Shown: piece after piece, positions 26,584 through 35,779 of the stretch
Numbering within the stretch: position 1 is the first letter of the stretch
How the letters are laid out: every line of letters starts with the position of its first letter
Assembly: GCA_902801485.1 (NCBI GenBank)
Contig: CADCIP010000003.1
Coordinates: 1 to 64,000 of the forward strand
Origin: an uncultured Bacteroidales bacterium
Lineage (GTDB): Bacteria > Bacteroidota > Bacteroidia > Bacteroidales > Bacteroidaceae
Direction: 5' to 3'
DNA: 64,000 nt
Notes under the pieces: model-generated
Seen by the model: the letters and a program-made list of their open reading frames with translations, nothing else
Databases searched by the model: none
What the model was told of the DNA's origin: nothing
Translations under genes and position numbers: made by a program

Positions 26584-28374
26584 ATGGAAATTGCAAGCAA
26601 AATAACGACAGCGGTTCAGGCCGTAATTGAGGAGTTGTACGGCGTGCAGGTACCTGAGAAAATGGTGCAGTTGCAGGAGACCAGAGCTGAGTTTGAGGGA
26701 CAACTGACACTGGTGGTATTCCCCTTCCTGAAAATGAGCAAGAAGGCCCCTGAGGCTACAGCACAGGAGATTGGCGAACAGTTAGTGGTTAAGGTGCCCG
26801 AGGTAATCAGCAAGTTCAATGTAATCAAGGGTTTCCTGAACCTCGTTATTAACCCTGCACAGTGGATAGAGCTGTTGGAGAGCATTCAGCAGAATCCCAC
26901 CTTCGGCTTCACCCCTGTTACGGAGGAGAGTCCGTTGGTAATGATAGAATATTCGAGTCCAAACACTAACAAGCCCCTGCATCTGGGTCACGTGCGTAAC
27001 AACCTGCTGGGTTGGGCATTGGCCAATGTGATGCAAGCCAACGGCAACAAGGTGGTGAAGACCAATATTGTGAATGACCGTGGCATTCATATCTGCAAGA
27101 GCATGCTGGCCTGGCTGAAATGGGGCAATGGTGAGACGCCGGAGTCTTCGGGCAAGAAGGGCGACCATCTGATTGGTGACTACTATGTAGCCTTCGATAA
27201 GCATTACCGCGAGGAAGTGAAGGAACTTGTTGCCCAAGGCATGGACGAGGAACAGGCTAAGCAGGAGGCTCCGCTGATAAAGGAAGCACACGAGATGCTG
27301 GTGAAGTGGGAGCAGAACGACCCCGAGGTTCGTGCCCTCTGGAAGAAGATGAACGAATGGGTATATGCCGGTTTCGACGAGACATACAAGGCATTAGGCG
27401 TAAGCTTCGACAAAATATACTACGAGAGCGAAACCTATTTGGAAGGTAAGGAGAAAGTGGAGGAAGGCTTGCAGAAGGGCTTCTTCTATCGTCGGGAGGA
27501 TGGTTCCGTATGGGCCGACCTGACAAAAGAGGGCCTCGACGAAAAACTCTTGCTACGCTCCGATGGTACCAGTGTTTACATGACACAGGATATCGGTACG
27601 GCCAAACTCCGTTTCCAGGACTTTCCCATCGACAAGATGATCTATGTGGTGGGCAATGAGCAGAACTACCACTTCCAGGTGCTCAGCATCCTGCTGGATA
27701 AATTGGGATTCAAGTGGGGCAAGGACCTCGTTCACTTCTCCTATGGAATGGTGGAGCTGCCAAACGGTAAGATGAAGAGTCGTGAGGGTACCGTAGTAGA
27801 TGCCGATGACCTGATAGCCACCATGATTAGCGATGCACGGCAGATGAGTGCCGATAAGGTGAATAAGCTGGAAGGTATCACAGAGGAGGAAGCACAGGAG
27901 ATTGCCCGTATCGTAGGAATGGGAGCCTTGAAATACTTCATCCTGAAGGTAGATGCCCGCAAGAATATGCTCTTCAATCCCGAAGAGAGTATCGACTTCA
28001 ACGGTAATACCGGTCCTTTCATTCAGTACACCTACGCCAGAATCCGCAGCATTCTGCGTAAGGCAGGCGACGTGGATCTGACTGCTTTGGCCAACGATAC
28101 CGAATTGAGCGACAAGGAGATAAGCCTCATCCAGCACCTGCAGGGATTCCAGGCTGCCGTTAAGCAGGCAGGAGCCGACTACAACCCCAGTTGCATTGCC
28201 AACTACTGCTACGAGCTGGTAAAGGAATACAACCAGTTCTATCACGATTTCAGTGTGCTGCGCGAGGAGGACGAGAAGAAGCGTCTGTTCCGTATTGCTC
28301 TCTCTGCTGCCGTAAGTCAGGTTGTCAAGAACGGCATGGGCCTCTTAGGTATCGAGGTGCCTGAGAGGATGTAA
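26584..28374 (+). CDS. argS: Arginyl-tRNA synthetase
   Basis: 596 residues, class I synthetase that charges tRNA-Arg. The N-terminal Arg-tRNA synthetase N domain occupies about 1-105. The HIGH-type motif is SPNTNKPLHLGHVRNNLLG (about 124-142). The KMSKS-type motif is replaced by MKSREGT (about 397), as in most ArgRS. The C-terminal anticodon-binding DALR domain ends with GMGLLGIEVPERM. A GC-rich dispersed repeat begins 5 bp after the stop. Confidence 0.97.
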   Translation: MEIASKITTAVQAVIEELYGVQVPEKMVQLQETRAEFEGQLTLVVFPFLKMSKKAPEATAQEIGEQLVVKVPEVISKFNVIKGFLNLVINPAQWIELLESIQQNPTFGFTPVTEESPLVMIEYSSPNTNKPLHLGHVRNNLLGWALANVMQANGNKVVKTNIVNDRGIHICKSMLAWLKWGNGETPESSGKKGDHLIGDYYVAFDKHYREEVKELVAQGMDEEQAKQEAPLIKEAHEMLVKWEQNDPEVRALWKKMNEWVYAGFDETYKALGVSFDKIYYESETYLEGKEKVEEGLQKGFFYRREDGSVWADLTKEGLDEKLLLRSDGTSVYMTQDIGTAKLRFQDFPIDKMIYVVGNEQNYHFQVLSILLDKLGFKWGKDLVHFSYGMVELPNGKMKSREGTVVDADDLIATMISDARQMSADKVNKLEGITEEEAQEIARIVGMGALKYFILKVDARKNMLFNPEESIDFNGNTGPFIQYTYARIRSILRKAGDVDLTALANDTELSDKEISLIQHLQGFQAAVKQAGADYNPSCIANYCYELVKEYNQFYHDFSVLREEDEKKRLFRIALSAAVSQVVKNGMGLLGIEVPERM

Positions 28375-28378
28375 GATA

Positions 28379-28420
28379 AAGACCCTCCCCCCAACCCCTC
28401 CCTTTATGGAGGGGTGTCTG
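28379..28420. repeat. GC-rich dispersed repeat after argS
   Basis: AAAGACCCTCCCCCCAACCC is followed by CTCCCTTTATGGAGGGG, where CCTCC...GGAGG can pair. It belongs to the same family as copies at 11682, 30680 and 34514, all in the same orientation as the surrounding genes, and may act as a terminator-like hairpin. Confidence 0.6.
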
Positions 28421-28442
28421 CACCTATTTTGAATTGTGAATT

Positions 28443-28871
28443 ATGGATTACGAAAAGCTGAAAGGAATTGTCGATTTTAATGCTATTGCGGTGGATGCCG
28501 GCTGTAGCGGTAACCCGGGCCCTATGGAATACCAAGGGGTGTATCTGGGCAATGAACAGCGACTATTCCATTATGGACCTTTACACGGCACCAATAACAT
28601 TGGCGAGTTTCTGGCTATCGTTCATGCCTTGGCGCTTATCAAGCAGAAGGGCTGGGATATGAAGGTTTACAGCGACTCGTATAACGCCATCCTGTGGGTC
28701 AAGAACCGTAGGTGCAAAACCAAGTTGGAGCATACGCCAGAGACGGAAGGTCTCTTTCAGCTAATAGCACGAGCCGAGGATTGGCTTTGGAAGAATCCGC
28801 AGCATGCTCAGGTGCTGAAGTGGGAAACTGCTCAATGGGGTGAGATTCCCGCAGATTTTGGAAGGAAGTAA
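28443..28871 (+). CDS. Ribonuclease H family protein
   Basis: 142 residues with the RNase HI fold. Acidic residues expected for two-metal catalysis are visible: Asp18 in AIAVDAGCSGNPG, Glu in NNIGEFLAIVHAL (about 54), Asp in VYSDSYNAILWV (about 78) and the C-terminal Asp in PADFGRK. It lacks the N-terminal hybrid-binding domain and the basic handle of E. coli RNase HI, like other Bacteroidetes RNase H paralogues. It would degrade RNA in RNA-DNA hybrids. The next gene starts 2 bp after the stop. Confidence 0.88.
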   Translation: MDYEKLKGIVDFNAIAVDAGCSGNPGPMEYQGVYLGNEQRLFHYGPLHGTNNIGEFLAIVHALALIKQKGWDMKVYSDSYNAILWVKNRRCKTKLEHTPETEGLFQLIARAEDWLWKNPQHAQVLKWETAQWGEIPADFGRK

Positions 28872-28873
28872 AG

Positions 28874-30730
28874 GTGAAAAGGGTATTATATATATTCCGT
28901 ATGGTCATGTTGCTCACAGCGATTTCGCTGCTGGGAAAGGTAATCTTTATGCTTTACAATGCGGAAGAGCACCTTTCGTTGCAGAACATTTGGGATGTCC
29001 TGTGGACAGGTCTGCCCCTTGACCTTAGCGTTGCCGGTCTGCTGACATTGCCCGTTTGGATGGTTACGGCAGCAACAATGTACTACCCTAACCTTCGTTT
29101 GAGGGCAAGCTTATTGCCTTATCTGGTGGTAGTACTCTTGTTTGTAGTAATTGTAACTGTAGGCGATATTGTGATGTATCACCATTGGAAATTCAAGCTG
29201 GATGCCAGCATCTTCAATTATATGTCCTCTCCGGGGTCGGCAGGAGCCAGCGCTCCAATGACATACATCGTGACTTGTCTGTCCTCGGCCTTTATTGCTA
29301 TTGTGGGCTCTATCATTATTGCCATCCTAATGACACCCAAACGCATCACAGAGGACGGACAGGGCCTGAACCGAACCAATTTTCTGGCAACTGGTGCGCT
29401 ACTTGTCTTTACCATATTCGGCATAACAGGCCACAGAATCACAGAGGCCAGCGTGTTCAAATTCAAGCCCATCGTGCTGAACCATGCGGCCGTGAATACA
29501 GCTGGTCACATGCTACACTCCTTCTGGATTTACCTACAGGCCCCGGACAAGCAGATGAGAAGCATGAGCAACGAGGAATGCGACCGTCTGATGCAAGACC
29601 TCTATCCGGAACAGATGGATGACATCACAGATACGCTACTGACTAATATTCGTCCCAACATCCTGACTATTCAACTGGAAAGTTTCGGTGCCTCTTTTGT
29701 TGAAACATTAGGTGGTGCAAAAGGTGTAACACCTGAGTTGTGCCGATGGATGCAAAAAGGAGTCAATTTCACCAATGCATGGTCTAACAGCTTCAGGACC
29801 GACAGAGGAACGACGAGCGTCCTATCGGGCTATCTTTCTTATCCCACTTATAGCCTGATGATGGAGGACGACTGCCTGGGAAATTTCCCCAGTATTGCCA
29901 GCTCGCTTTCCGACTTAGGTTACCAGACCGACTATCTGTATGGCGGACACTCTGAGAATATGAACAAGCGCAAATACTTGCTGGCATCGGGTTTCCAGAA
30001 TATTTGGGATATCAGTAACATGGATGTGCCCGAGGAGGAACGCGATGCTTGGGGAGCCAATGACAGCATTTCGTTTCAGCGTCTGTACAGTATGCTGACT
30101 GCACGGACAGATGCTGCAGCCTGGTATTTCGGCTATCAGTCTATCTCGAGTCATGAGCCTTGGAACGTACCCTACCATAAATTGGACAACGAGGTGTATA
30201 ATGCGTTTGCCTATACCGACCACTGTCTGGGCACCTTTCTGGACAAAATAAGTAAAACGCCTGTCTGGGATAATCTCGTGGTTATCATCTTTGCCGACCA
30301 CGGGAGTATGTATCAGTTGGATTACCAACACCCGATGTTCTTCAGGATGCCTCTTCTGATGGTGGGTGGCGCCGTTAAGGTAGCCAAAACTGTGGATACC
30401 TTTATTAGTCAAAGCGATATAGCTGCCACACTGCTGGCTCAGATGCAGATAAGCAGCAAGGAATACCCATGGAGCCGCAATGTGTTAAGCAAGAACTATC
30501 AGTACCCCTTTATTTATGCAACCTATCCTTCTGGTTTGCTATTTGCCGACAGTACAGGTGTTACCATGATGGACTTGCAATCAGATTGCATAGTGTATTC
30601 TGATGGCGAAGAAGCTGATTTGAGAGTGAGCCGCACAAAGGCAATCCTCCAGCGGAGTTACGATAAGTTAAAAGAAATAAAAGCCCCCTCCGGCTCCCCC
30701 AAAGGAGGAGAGAAAAATATAACGCATTGA
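28874..30730 (+). CDS. LTA synthase-like membrane sulfatase (alkaline phosphatase superfamily)
   Basis: 618 residues from a GTG start at 28874. Five membrane segments fill residues about 8-190. The extracytoplasmic sulfatase domain begins near 260 (NILTIQLESFGASF, metal-binding Glu) and contains the nucleophile region FRTDRGTTSVLSGYLSYP (about 312), SSHEPWNVPYH (about 429) and FADHGSMYQLDY (about 474). Relatives are lipoteichoic acid synthases and phosphoglycerol or phosphoethanolamine transferases; in a Gram-negative the likely role is modifying periplasmic glycans or lipid A, which is inference. The last residues, KAPSGSPKGGEKNITH, are encoded by a GC-rich dispersed repeat (30680-30713) and are probably a recent addition. 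Confidence 0.88.
   Translation: MKRVLYIFRMVMLLTAISLLGKVIFMLYNAEEHLSLQNIWDVLWTGLPLDLSVAGLLTLPVWMVTAATMYYPNLRLRASLLPYLVVVLLFVVIVTVGDIVMYHHWKFKLDASIFNYMSSPGSAGASAPMTYIVTCLSSAFIAIVGSIIIAILMTPKRITEDGQGLNRTNFLATGALLVFTIFGITGHRITEASVFKFKPIVLNHAAVNTAGHMLHSFWIYLQAPDKQMRSMSNEECDRLMQDLYPEQMDDITDTLLTNIRPNILTIQLESFGASFVETLGGAKGVTPELCRWMQKGVNFTNAWSNSFRTDRGTTSVLSGYLSYPTYSLMMEDDCLGNFPSIASSLSDLGYQTDYLYGGHSENMNKRKYLLASGFQNIWDISNMDVPEEERDAWGANDSISFQRLYSMLTARTDAAAWYFGYQSISSHEPWNVPYHKLDNEVYNAFAYTDHCLGTFLDKISKTPVWDNLVVIIFADHGSMYQLDYQHPMFFRMPLLMVGGAVKVAKTVDTFISQSDIAATLLAQMQISSKEYPWSRNVLSKNYQYPFIYATYPSGLLFADSTGVTMMDLQSDCIVYSDGEEADLRVSRTKAILQRSYDKLKEIKAPSGSPKGGEKNITH
30680..30713. repeat. GC-rich dispersed repeat forming the sulfatase C-terminus
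   Basis: AAAGCCCCCTC (30680-30690) then CGGCTCCCCCAAAGGAGGAG; CTCCCCC and GGAGGAG can pair. It is read in frame as KAPSGSPKGGE, the same frame used by the copy in miaB. Confidence 0.65.
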
Positions 30731-30760
30731 GAATTACGCTAATCTTTAACCGCTGAGAAT

Positions 30761-31501
30761 ATGAGAAGGTTATTCCCCATATTGTTTTGTCTGCTGCTCT
30801 CAGTAAGCATGACGGCTCAGGATGTTGTCCTGCAGGACAGCATTACTGATGCGTGTGGCACGGAGCATAAGTTCAAAGCCAAGCAACTGATAGTACCGGG
30901 AGCACTGATAACAGCCGGTGCCGTGGGTATTGCCTTCCACGATAAGCTGGGTAACTGGGACGAAGGGCATCATACCAGTGTGGACGATTACATTCAATAT
31001 GCACCCGTCGCTGCAAATCTCTTTCTGGGATGCCTGGGTGTAAAACACAAGCACAACTTTGTGGACAGGGTCATGATTTCCGCTACGGCATACGCTGTAG
31101 AAGTAGCTTTAGTAAATGGCCTTAAATATACCGTCCGCGAACCACGTCCAGGTGCGGAAAATGAACGGAACTCATTTCCTTCGGGCCATACGGCAACGGC
31201 ATTTACAGGTGCAGAGTTGGTGCGTAAGGAGTATGGTTGGGGAATAGGTTCGGCCGCATATGCTGTAGCAATAGCCACTGGTGCGCTGCGTATATACAAC
31301 AACCGTCATTGGTGTAACGATGTACTGGCGGGTGCTGGTATCGGCATCCTCTCTGCCAATGTAGCCTATTGGCTTTATCCCTTAGAGAAGAAGTTGTTCT
31401 GGCCCAAGAAAAAGAAAAAGAATACAGCCAACATGATGGTAGTACCGACTTACGAGTTACAGCATAATACAATAGGATTTGCCTTTACGGCTGTTTTATA
31501 G
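30761..31501 (+). CDS. PAP2 superfamily phosphatase, exported
   Basis: 246 residues with a signal peptide (MRRLFPILFCLLLSVSMTAQ). The three phosphatidic-acid-phosphatase signatures are present: KYTVREPRP (about 121-129), FPSGHTATAF (about 136) and RIYNNRHWCNDVLAG (about 176), supplying the two catalytic histidines. Such proteins dephosphorylate lipid phosphates at the membrane or periplasm; the lysine-rich stretch WPKKKKKN precedes the C-terminus. It lies between the sulfatase and an outer-membrane protein, 3 bp before the latter, so an envelope-lipid role for the cluster is likely. Confidence 0.92.
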   Translation: MRRLFPILFCLLLSVSMTAQDVVLQDSITDACGTEHKFKAKQLIVPGALITAGAVGIAFHDKLGNWDEGHHTSVDDYIQYAPVAANLFLGCLGVKHKHNFVDRVMISATAYAVEVALVNGLKYTVREPRPGAENERNSFPSGHTATAFTGAELVRKEYGWGIGSAAYAVAIATGALRIYNNRHWCNDVLAGAGIGILSANVAYWLYPLEKKLFWPKKKKKNTANMMVVPTYELQHNTIGFAFTAVL

Positions 31502-31504
31502 GTT

Positions 31505-32455
31505 ATGATGAGGAAGATATTGTTCATATTGCTTTTGTGCCTGGCAGGAACCCCCGTTCTTTCCCAAACCAGCCTGGACCCACCTGACAAGGGCGAGACG
31601 ACAATGATTTCTCCTTATTATTTCGGTCCGAACGCCTTTCCTGTTCCCGATATGTTAGATGGAACGGTACAGCACGACCTTCGCATAGAACTGAACGGTA
31701 ATCATTTCTTCGGAACCAGAGGCGACCACACGACGGACCTGACCCTTAAAGTAAATATTCCACTCTTTACGGATAGGGTTAACCTTACGGCATGGATGCC
31801 TTTGGTGGAATGGTACAATAACTCCGACGAGAGCTTGGTTGTTTCCCGACTTGCAGAGAAGGCGCTTACCGATCCCAAGGCGCGTAAGGGTTGCATCAGC
31901 GGTGATGTTTATATTTCTACGGACATTCATCTTATCCGTCAGAAACGCTATGTGCCCGATATAGCCTTACGTGCGGCACTGAGAACGGCGTCAGGAAACG
32001 ACTACCAGTATGCTCGCAATTATGACAGTCCTGGTTATTTCTTCGATGCTACCGTAGCCAAGTCTTTTGCTTTAGGAGCCTTGAAGCAACACGATTTACG
32101 TGTAGCCATAAGTAGCGGATTCCTGTGTTGGCAAACCAATAACGCCCGCCAGAATGATGCCATTATGTTTGGCCTGATGCTGAAATGGACATATAAACGC
32201 CTTATGTTGGAGCAGACGCTGCGCGGCTACAGCGGTTGGGAGCATTCCACCACAAGAAATAAAGAACTGGCCCACGACCGTCCCGTAGTGCTGAAAACTC
32301 GTGCTGCCTATCGGATTAAAAACTGGGAGGTCCTGGCATCTTATCAGTACGGTATGCGCGACTACCCCTTCCACCAGTTACAATTGGGAGCAGCTTACAA
32401 CATCAATATCTTAGGGAAAACAAGAAATTGGGAAAATAAAAGAAAATTGATATAA
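31505..32455 (+). CDS. Probable outer-membrane beta-barrel protein
   Basis: 316 residues with a signal peptide ([21 protein letters not shown]). The rest alternates short amphipathic strands ([73 protein letters not shown]) ending [15 protein letters not shown], a barrel-like pattern. I do not recognise a named family. It starts 3 bp after the PAP2 gene and ends 4 bp before metG, so it is probably co-transcribed with both. Confidence 0.75.
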   Translation: MMRKILFILLLCLAGTPVLSQTSLDPPDKGETTMISPYYFGPNAFPVPDMLDGTVQHDLRIELNGNHFFGTRGDHTTDLTLKVNIPLFTDRVNLTAWMPLVEWYNNSDESLVVSRLAEKALTDPKARKGCISGDVYISTDIHLIRQKRYVPDIALRAALRTASGNDYQYARNYDSPGYFFDATVAKSFALGALKQHDLRVAISSGFLCWQTNNARQNDAIMFGLMLKWTYKRLMLEQTLRGYSGWEHSTTRNKELAHDRPVVLKTRAAYRIKNWEVLASYQYGMRDYPFHQLQLGAAYNINILGKTRNWENKRKLI

Positions 32456-32459
32456 TATT

Positions 32460-34517
32460 ATGGAAAAAAAATTCAAGAGAACTCTGGTAACATCCGCTTT
32501 GCCTTATGCAAACGGACCCGTTCATATCGGTCATCTTGCAGGTGTGTATGTCCCTGCCGATATTTATGTTCGTTATCTGCGTCTGAAGGGTCGTGATGTC
32601 TTGTTCATCGGCGGCTCAGACGAGCACGGTGTTCCCGTGACTATTCGTGCACGTAAGGAGGGAATCACCGTCCAAGAGGTAGTAGATCGTTATCATTATC
32701 TGATAAAGGACAGTTTCGAAAAGTTTGGCATATCGTTTGATGTGTACAGTCGGACTACCAGCAAGACACATCACAAATTGGCCAGTGATTTCTTCCGCAA
32801 GCTTTACGATGACGGAAAGTTTATAGAGCAAGTTAGCGAGCAGTTCTACGACGAGCAGACAGGTCATTTCCTGACCGACCGTAATATAAAAGGTGAATGT
32901 CCCCGTTGTCATGCACCTGAAGCATACGGTGACCAATGTGAGAAATGCGGAGCAACACTTTCGCCCGAAGAGCTTATCAATCCCTATAATGCCGAAACTG
33001 GCAATCCTTTGGTAAAGAAGGCTACTAAGCATTGGTATCTTCCGTTGGACAAAGATCAGCCATGGTTGGAGAAGTGGATTCTGGAGGACCACAAAGAATG
33101 GCGTTCCAATGTGTACGGACAGTGTAAGAGCTGGTTGGACGGTGGCTTGCGCCCCCGTGCCGTGACGCGTGACCTTGACTGGGGAATCCCCGTTCCCATT
33201 GAGGGGGCAGAAGGCAAAGTACTCTACGTGTGGTTCGATGCTCCCATCGGTTATATCAGTAACACAAAAGAGCTATGCGATGCTCATCCCGAATTGGGTT
33301 CTTGGGAAACTTGGTGGAAAGACCCCGAGACCCGTCTGATTCATTTCATCGGGAAAGACAATATTGTGTTCCATTGCATCGTGTTCCCTGCTATGTTGAA
33401 GGCACATGGCGATTATATTCTGCCCGACAATGTTCCCAGCAATGAGTTCCTGAATCTGGAGGGTAATAAAATCAGTACCTCAAAGAACTATGCCGTATGG
33501 TTGAACGAATATTTGGAGGAATTGCCCAACCGTCAGGATGAACTCCGCTATGTCCTTACTGCCAATGCGCCCGAGACCAAGGACAACGATTTTACCTGGG
33601 CCGATTTCCAGGCACGTTGTAACAACGAGTTAGTGGCTGTGTATGGTAACTTTGTGAACCGAGCCTTGCAACTTACTCAGAAGTACTACGAAGGCGTGGT
33701 GCCTGTCTGTGGCGAGATGAACGATTACGACCGTGAGACCTTGGCAGAGTTCCAGGGTGTAAAGGAACGTCTGGAGGCTTTACTGGAAGGCTTTAAGTTC
33801 CGGGAGGCACAGAAGGAGGCTATGAATCTGGCCCGCATCGGCAACAAATACATTGCCGACTGTGAACCTTGGAAGGTTATCAAGACCGATCCCGAACGTG
33901 TAAAGACCATTATCAATATCTCCTTGCAACTGACGGCCAATCTGGCCATTGCTTTTGAACCCTTCCTGCCCTTCAGCAGCGAAAGACTAAGGAAGATGAT
34001 AAGCATGGACAGCTTTTCTTGGGAGCAGTTGGGAAGCCTGGATTTGCTTCCTGCCGGCAAGCAGTTGCCTAAACCCGAGTTGCTCTTTACCAAGATAGAG
34101 GATGATGTTGTAGCTGCTCAGGTCAAGAAGCTGGAAGATACCATCAAGGCCAACGAGGCAGCTAACTACAAGGCTGCACCCGTTAAGGACATTATCCCCT
34201 TTGAGGACTTTGAGAAACTGGACATTCGCGTAGGTCTGGTGAAGACCTGCGAGAAGATAAAGAAGAGCAAGAAACTGCTGAAGTTCACCCTTGACGACGG
34301 TTCTGGCAAGGACCGTACCATCCTAAGCGGAATTGCCCAGTGGTACGAGCCTGAGCAACTTGTAGGCAAGCGTGTACTGTTCATCGCCAACCTGGCTCCA
34401 CGTCAAATGATGGGCGAGGAAAGTCAAGGTATGATTCTCAGTGCAGTCAACTATAACGGTGATCTTAGCGTAACCACAACACTCGATGAAGTGAAGGGCG
34501 GAAGCCAAGTCGGGTAA
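32460..34517 (+). CDS. metG: Methionyl-tRNA synthetase with C-terminal tRNA-binding domain
   Basis: 685 residues, class I synthetase. HIGH-type motif [14 protein letters not shown] (residues 15-28); zinc knuckle [18 protein letters not shown] (about 147-164); KMSKS-type motif [11 protein letters not shown] (about 338); anticodon region with [18 protein letters not shown]. Residues about 580-685 are a tRNA-binding (Trbp/EMAP) domain starting [17 protein letters not shown]. The TAA stop is part of a GC-rich dispersed repeat (TAAAGTCCCCTC). Confidence 0.97.
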   Translation: MEKKFKRTLVTSALPYANGPVHIGHLAGVYVPADIYVRYLRLKGRDVLFIGGSDEHGVPVTIRARKEGITVQEVVDRYHYLIKDSFEKFGISFDVYSRTTSKTHHKLASDFFRKLYDDGKFIEQVSEQFYDEQTGHFLTDRNIKGECPRCHAPEAYGDQCEKCGATLSPEELINPYNAETGNPLVKKATKHWYLPLDKDQPWLEKWILEDHKEWRSNVYGQCKSWLDGGLRPRAVTRDLDWGIPVPIEGAEGKVLYVWFDAPIGYISNTKELCDAHPELGSWETWWKDPETRLIHFIGKDNIVFHCIVFPAMLKAHGDYILPDNVPSNEFLNLEGNKISTSKNYAVWLNEYLEELPNRQDELRYVLTANAPETKDNDFTWADFQARCNNELVAVYGNFVNRALQLTQKYYEGVVPVCGEMNDYDRETLAEFQGVKERLEALLEGFKFREAQKEAMNLARIGNKYIADCEPWKVIKTDPERVKTIINISLQLTANLAIAFEPFLPFSSERLRKMISMDSFSWEQLGSLDLLPAGKQLPKPELLFTKIEDDVVAAQVKKLEDTIKANEAANYKAAPVKDIIPFEDFEKLDIRVGLVKTCEKIKKSKKLLKFTLDDGSGKDRTILSGIAQWYEPEQLVGKRVLFIANLAPRQMMGEESQGMILSAVNYNGDLSVTTTLDEVKGGSQVG

Positions 34518-34565
34518 AGTCCCCTCTCCGCTCCCCTTTTGGGGGGAGTACTACAAAAGAGGGGT
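34514..34565. repeat. GC-rich dispersed repeat overlapping the metG stop
   Basis: TAAAGTCCCCTCTCCGCTCC then CCTTTTGGGGGGAGTAC...AGAGGGG. CTCCGCTCCCC can pair with GGGGGGAG. Same family and orientation as the copies after argS and in the sulfatase gene. Confidence 0.6.
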
Positions 34566-34612
34566 TGAATAAGTTTTTTGTACAAATTGTTGGTTGTTTT
34601 ATAAAAAAGATG

Positions 34613-34620
34613 TAATTTTG
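34613..34620 (+). promoter_or_regulatory. -7 promoter element of ddh
   Basis: TAATTTTG lies 42 bp upstream of the ATG at 34663 and decides that start: an upstream ATG at 34594 would precede transcription. Confidence 0.65.
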
Positions 34621-34662
34621 TCGCGCAAAACAACAACAAAGGCAACAAAAAGCATTCAAATT

Positions 34663-35562
34663 ATGGAAAAGATTCGCGTAGCAGTAGTTGGTTACGGCAA
34701 CATTGGCCGCTATACCATTCAGGCTTTACAGGCAGCTCCTGATATGGAAATTGCAGGTGTGGTGCGTCGTGCCGGCGCAGAGAACAAGCCTGCCGAACTG
34801 GCTGATTATAATGTAGTTAAGAATATCGAGGAGCTGGGAAAGGTAGATGTTGCCATCTTGGCTACCCCTACTCGTAGTGTAGAAGAATATGCCCTCAAAT
34901 GCTTGGCTTTGGGCATCAATACCGTTGACAGTTTTGATATTCATGGACTTATTTGCGACCTTCGTCGCAGTCTTGATGCTGCCGCCAAGAAGACGGGTGC
35001 CGTAAGCATCATCAGTGCAGGATGGGATCCCGGTTCAGACAGTATAGTTCGCACCCTTATGCAGAGTCTGGCTCCCAAGGGAATCACGTACACCAACTTC
35101 GGACCCGGTCGCAGTATGGGACACAGCGTATGCGTCCGCAGCAAGGAAGGCGTGAAAGATGCCCTCAGCATGACTATCCCCGTAGGTGAAGGTATTCACC
35201 GTCGTATGGTATATGTTGAGTTGGAGGAGGGTGCCAGTTTAGAGGCAGTAACAGCCGCCATCAAGGCCGACCCCTATTTTGCCAGTGACGAGACACATGT
35301 TTTCCAAGTGGACAGTGTTGATGAGCTGAACGATGTAGGTCACGGAGTTAATTTGGTTCGCAAGGGTGTAAGCGGTCAGACGCACAATCAGCTCTTCGAG
35401 TTCAATATGAAGATTAACAATCCCGCCCTTACTGCACAGGTATTGGTAAATGCAGCCCGTGCAACACTTAAGCAGCAGCCCGGTGCTTACACCATGATAG
35501 AGATTCCCGTTATCGACTATCTGCCTGGTGACCGCGAGGAGATTATTCGTCATCTGGTCTAA
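34663..35562 (+). CDS. ddh: meso-Diaminopimelate D-dehydrogenase
   Basis: 299 residues from the ATG at 34663 (MEKIRVAVVGYGNIGRYTIQ). The frame is open further upstream, but the promoter at 34613 excludes that part. The N-terminal Rossmann motif VGYGNIG binds NADP; FDIHGLICDLRRSL, ISAGWDPGSDSIVRTLMQ and NFGPGRSMGHSV are substrate-site blocks of Ddh. The enzyme makes meso-DAP directly from tetrahydrodipicolinate and ammonia, supplying lysine and peptidoglycan precursors. It ends at a strong terminator. Confidence 0.94.
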   Translation: MEKIRVAVVGYGNIGRYTIQALQAAPDMEIAGVVRRAGAENKPAELADYNVVKNIEELGKVDVAILATPTRSVEEYALKCLALGINTVDSFDIHGLICDLRRSLDAAAKKTGAVSIISAGWDPGSDSIVRTLMQSLAPKGITYTNFGPGRSMGHSVCVRSKEGVKDALSMTIPVGEGIHRRMVYVELEEGASLEAVTAAIKADPYFASDETHVFQVDSVDELNDVGHGVNLVRKGVSGQTHNQLFEFNMKINNPALTAQVLVNAARATLKQQPGAYTMIEIPVIDYLPGDREEIIRHLV

Positions 35563-35589
35563 TCCCTAATTTATTATAAATAATGTATC

Positions 35590-35625
35590 GAGGGTGTGGT
35601 TCTTTTATCACACCCTCTTCTTTTT
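35590..35625 (+). terminator. Intrinsic terminator after ddh
   Basis: GAGGGTGTG (35590-35598) pairs perfectly with CACACCCTC (35609-35617), followed by TTCTTTTTT. Confidence 0.88.
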
Positions 35626-35689
35626 TAACCTTTTTACTATAAAAACTATACATCATTTATCCGATTTGTTTATTTTTCTGTTAAAAAAA

Positions 35690-35720
35690 TTGGGTGCAAT
35701 GTGAATAATTCTTATCTTTG
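35690..35720 (+). promoter_or_regulatory. Promoter of the first giant surface protein gene
   Basis: TTG (35690-35692), 20 bp, TATCTTTG (35713-35720). Its position excludes an open GTG at 35720 as start and supports the ATG at 35780. Confidence 0.75.
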
Positions 35721-35779
35721 TGAACCTATATAACCGAAATACAGTTACAATTTACTTATTAACTTTAAAAAATCGTTCT

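Noticed and set aside
34594..34662. In-frame upstream ATG for ddh
   Set aside because: It precedes the -7 element at 34613-34620, and Ddh homologues start at MEKIRVAVVGYGNIG.
35720..35779. GTG start for the first giant gene
   Set aside because: The codon lies in the -7 element; the signal peptide begins at 35780.
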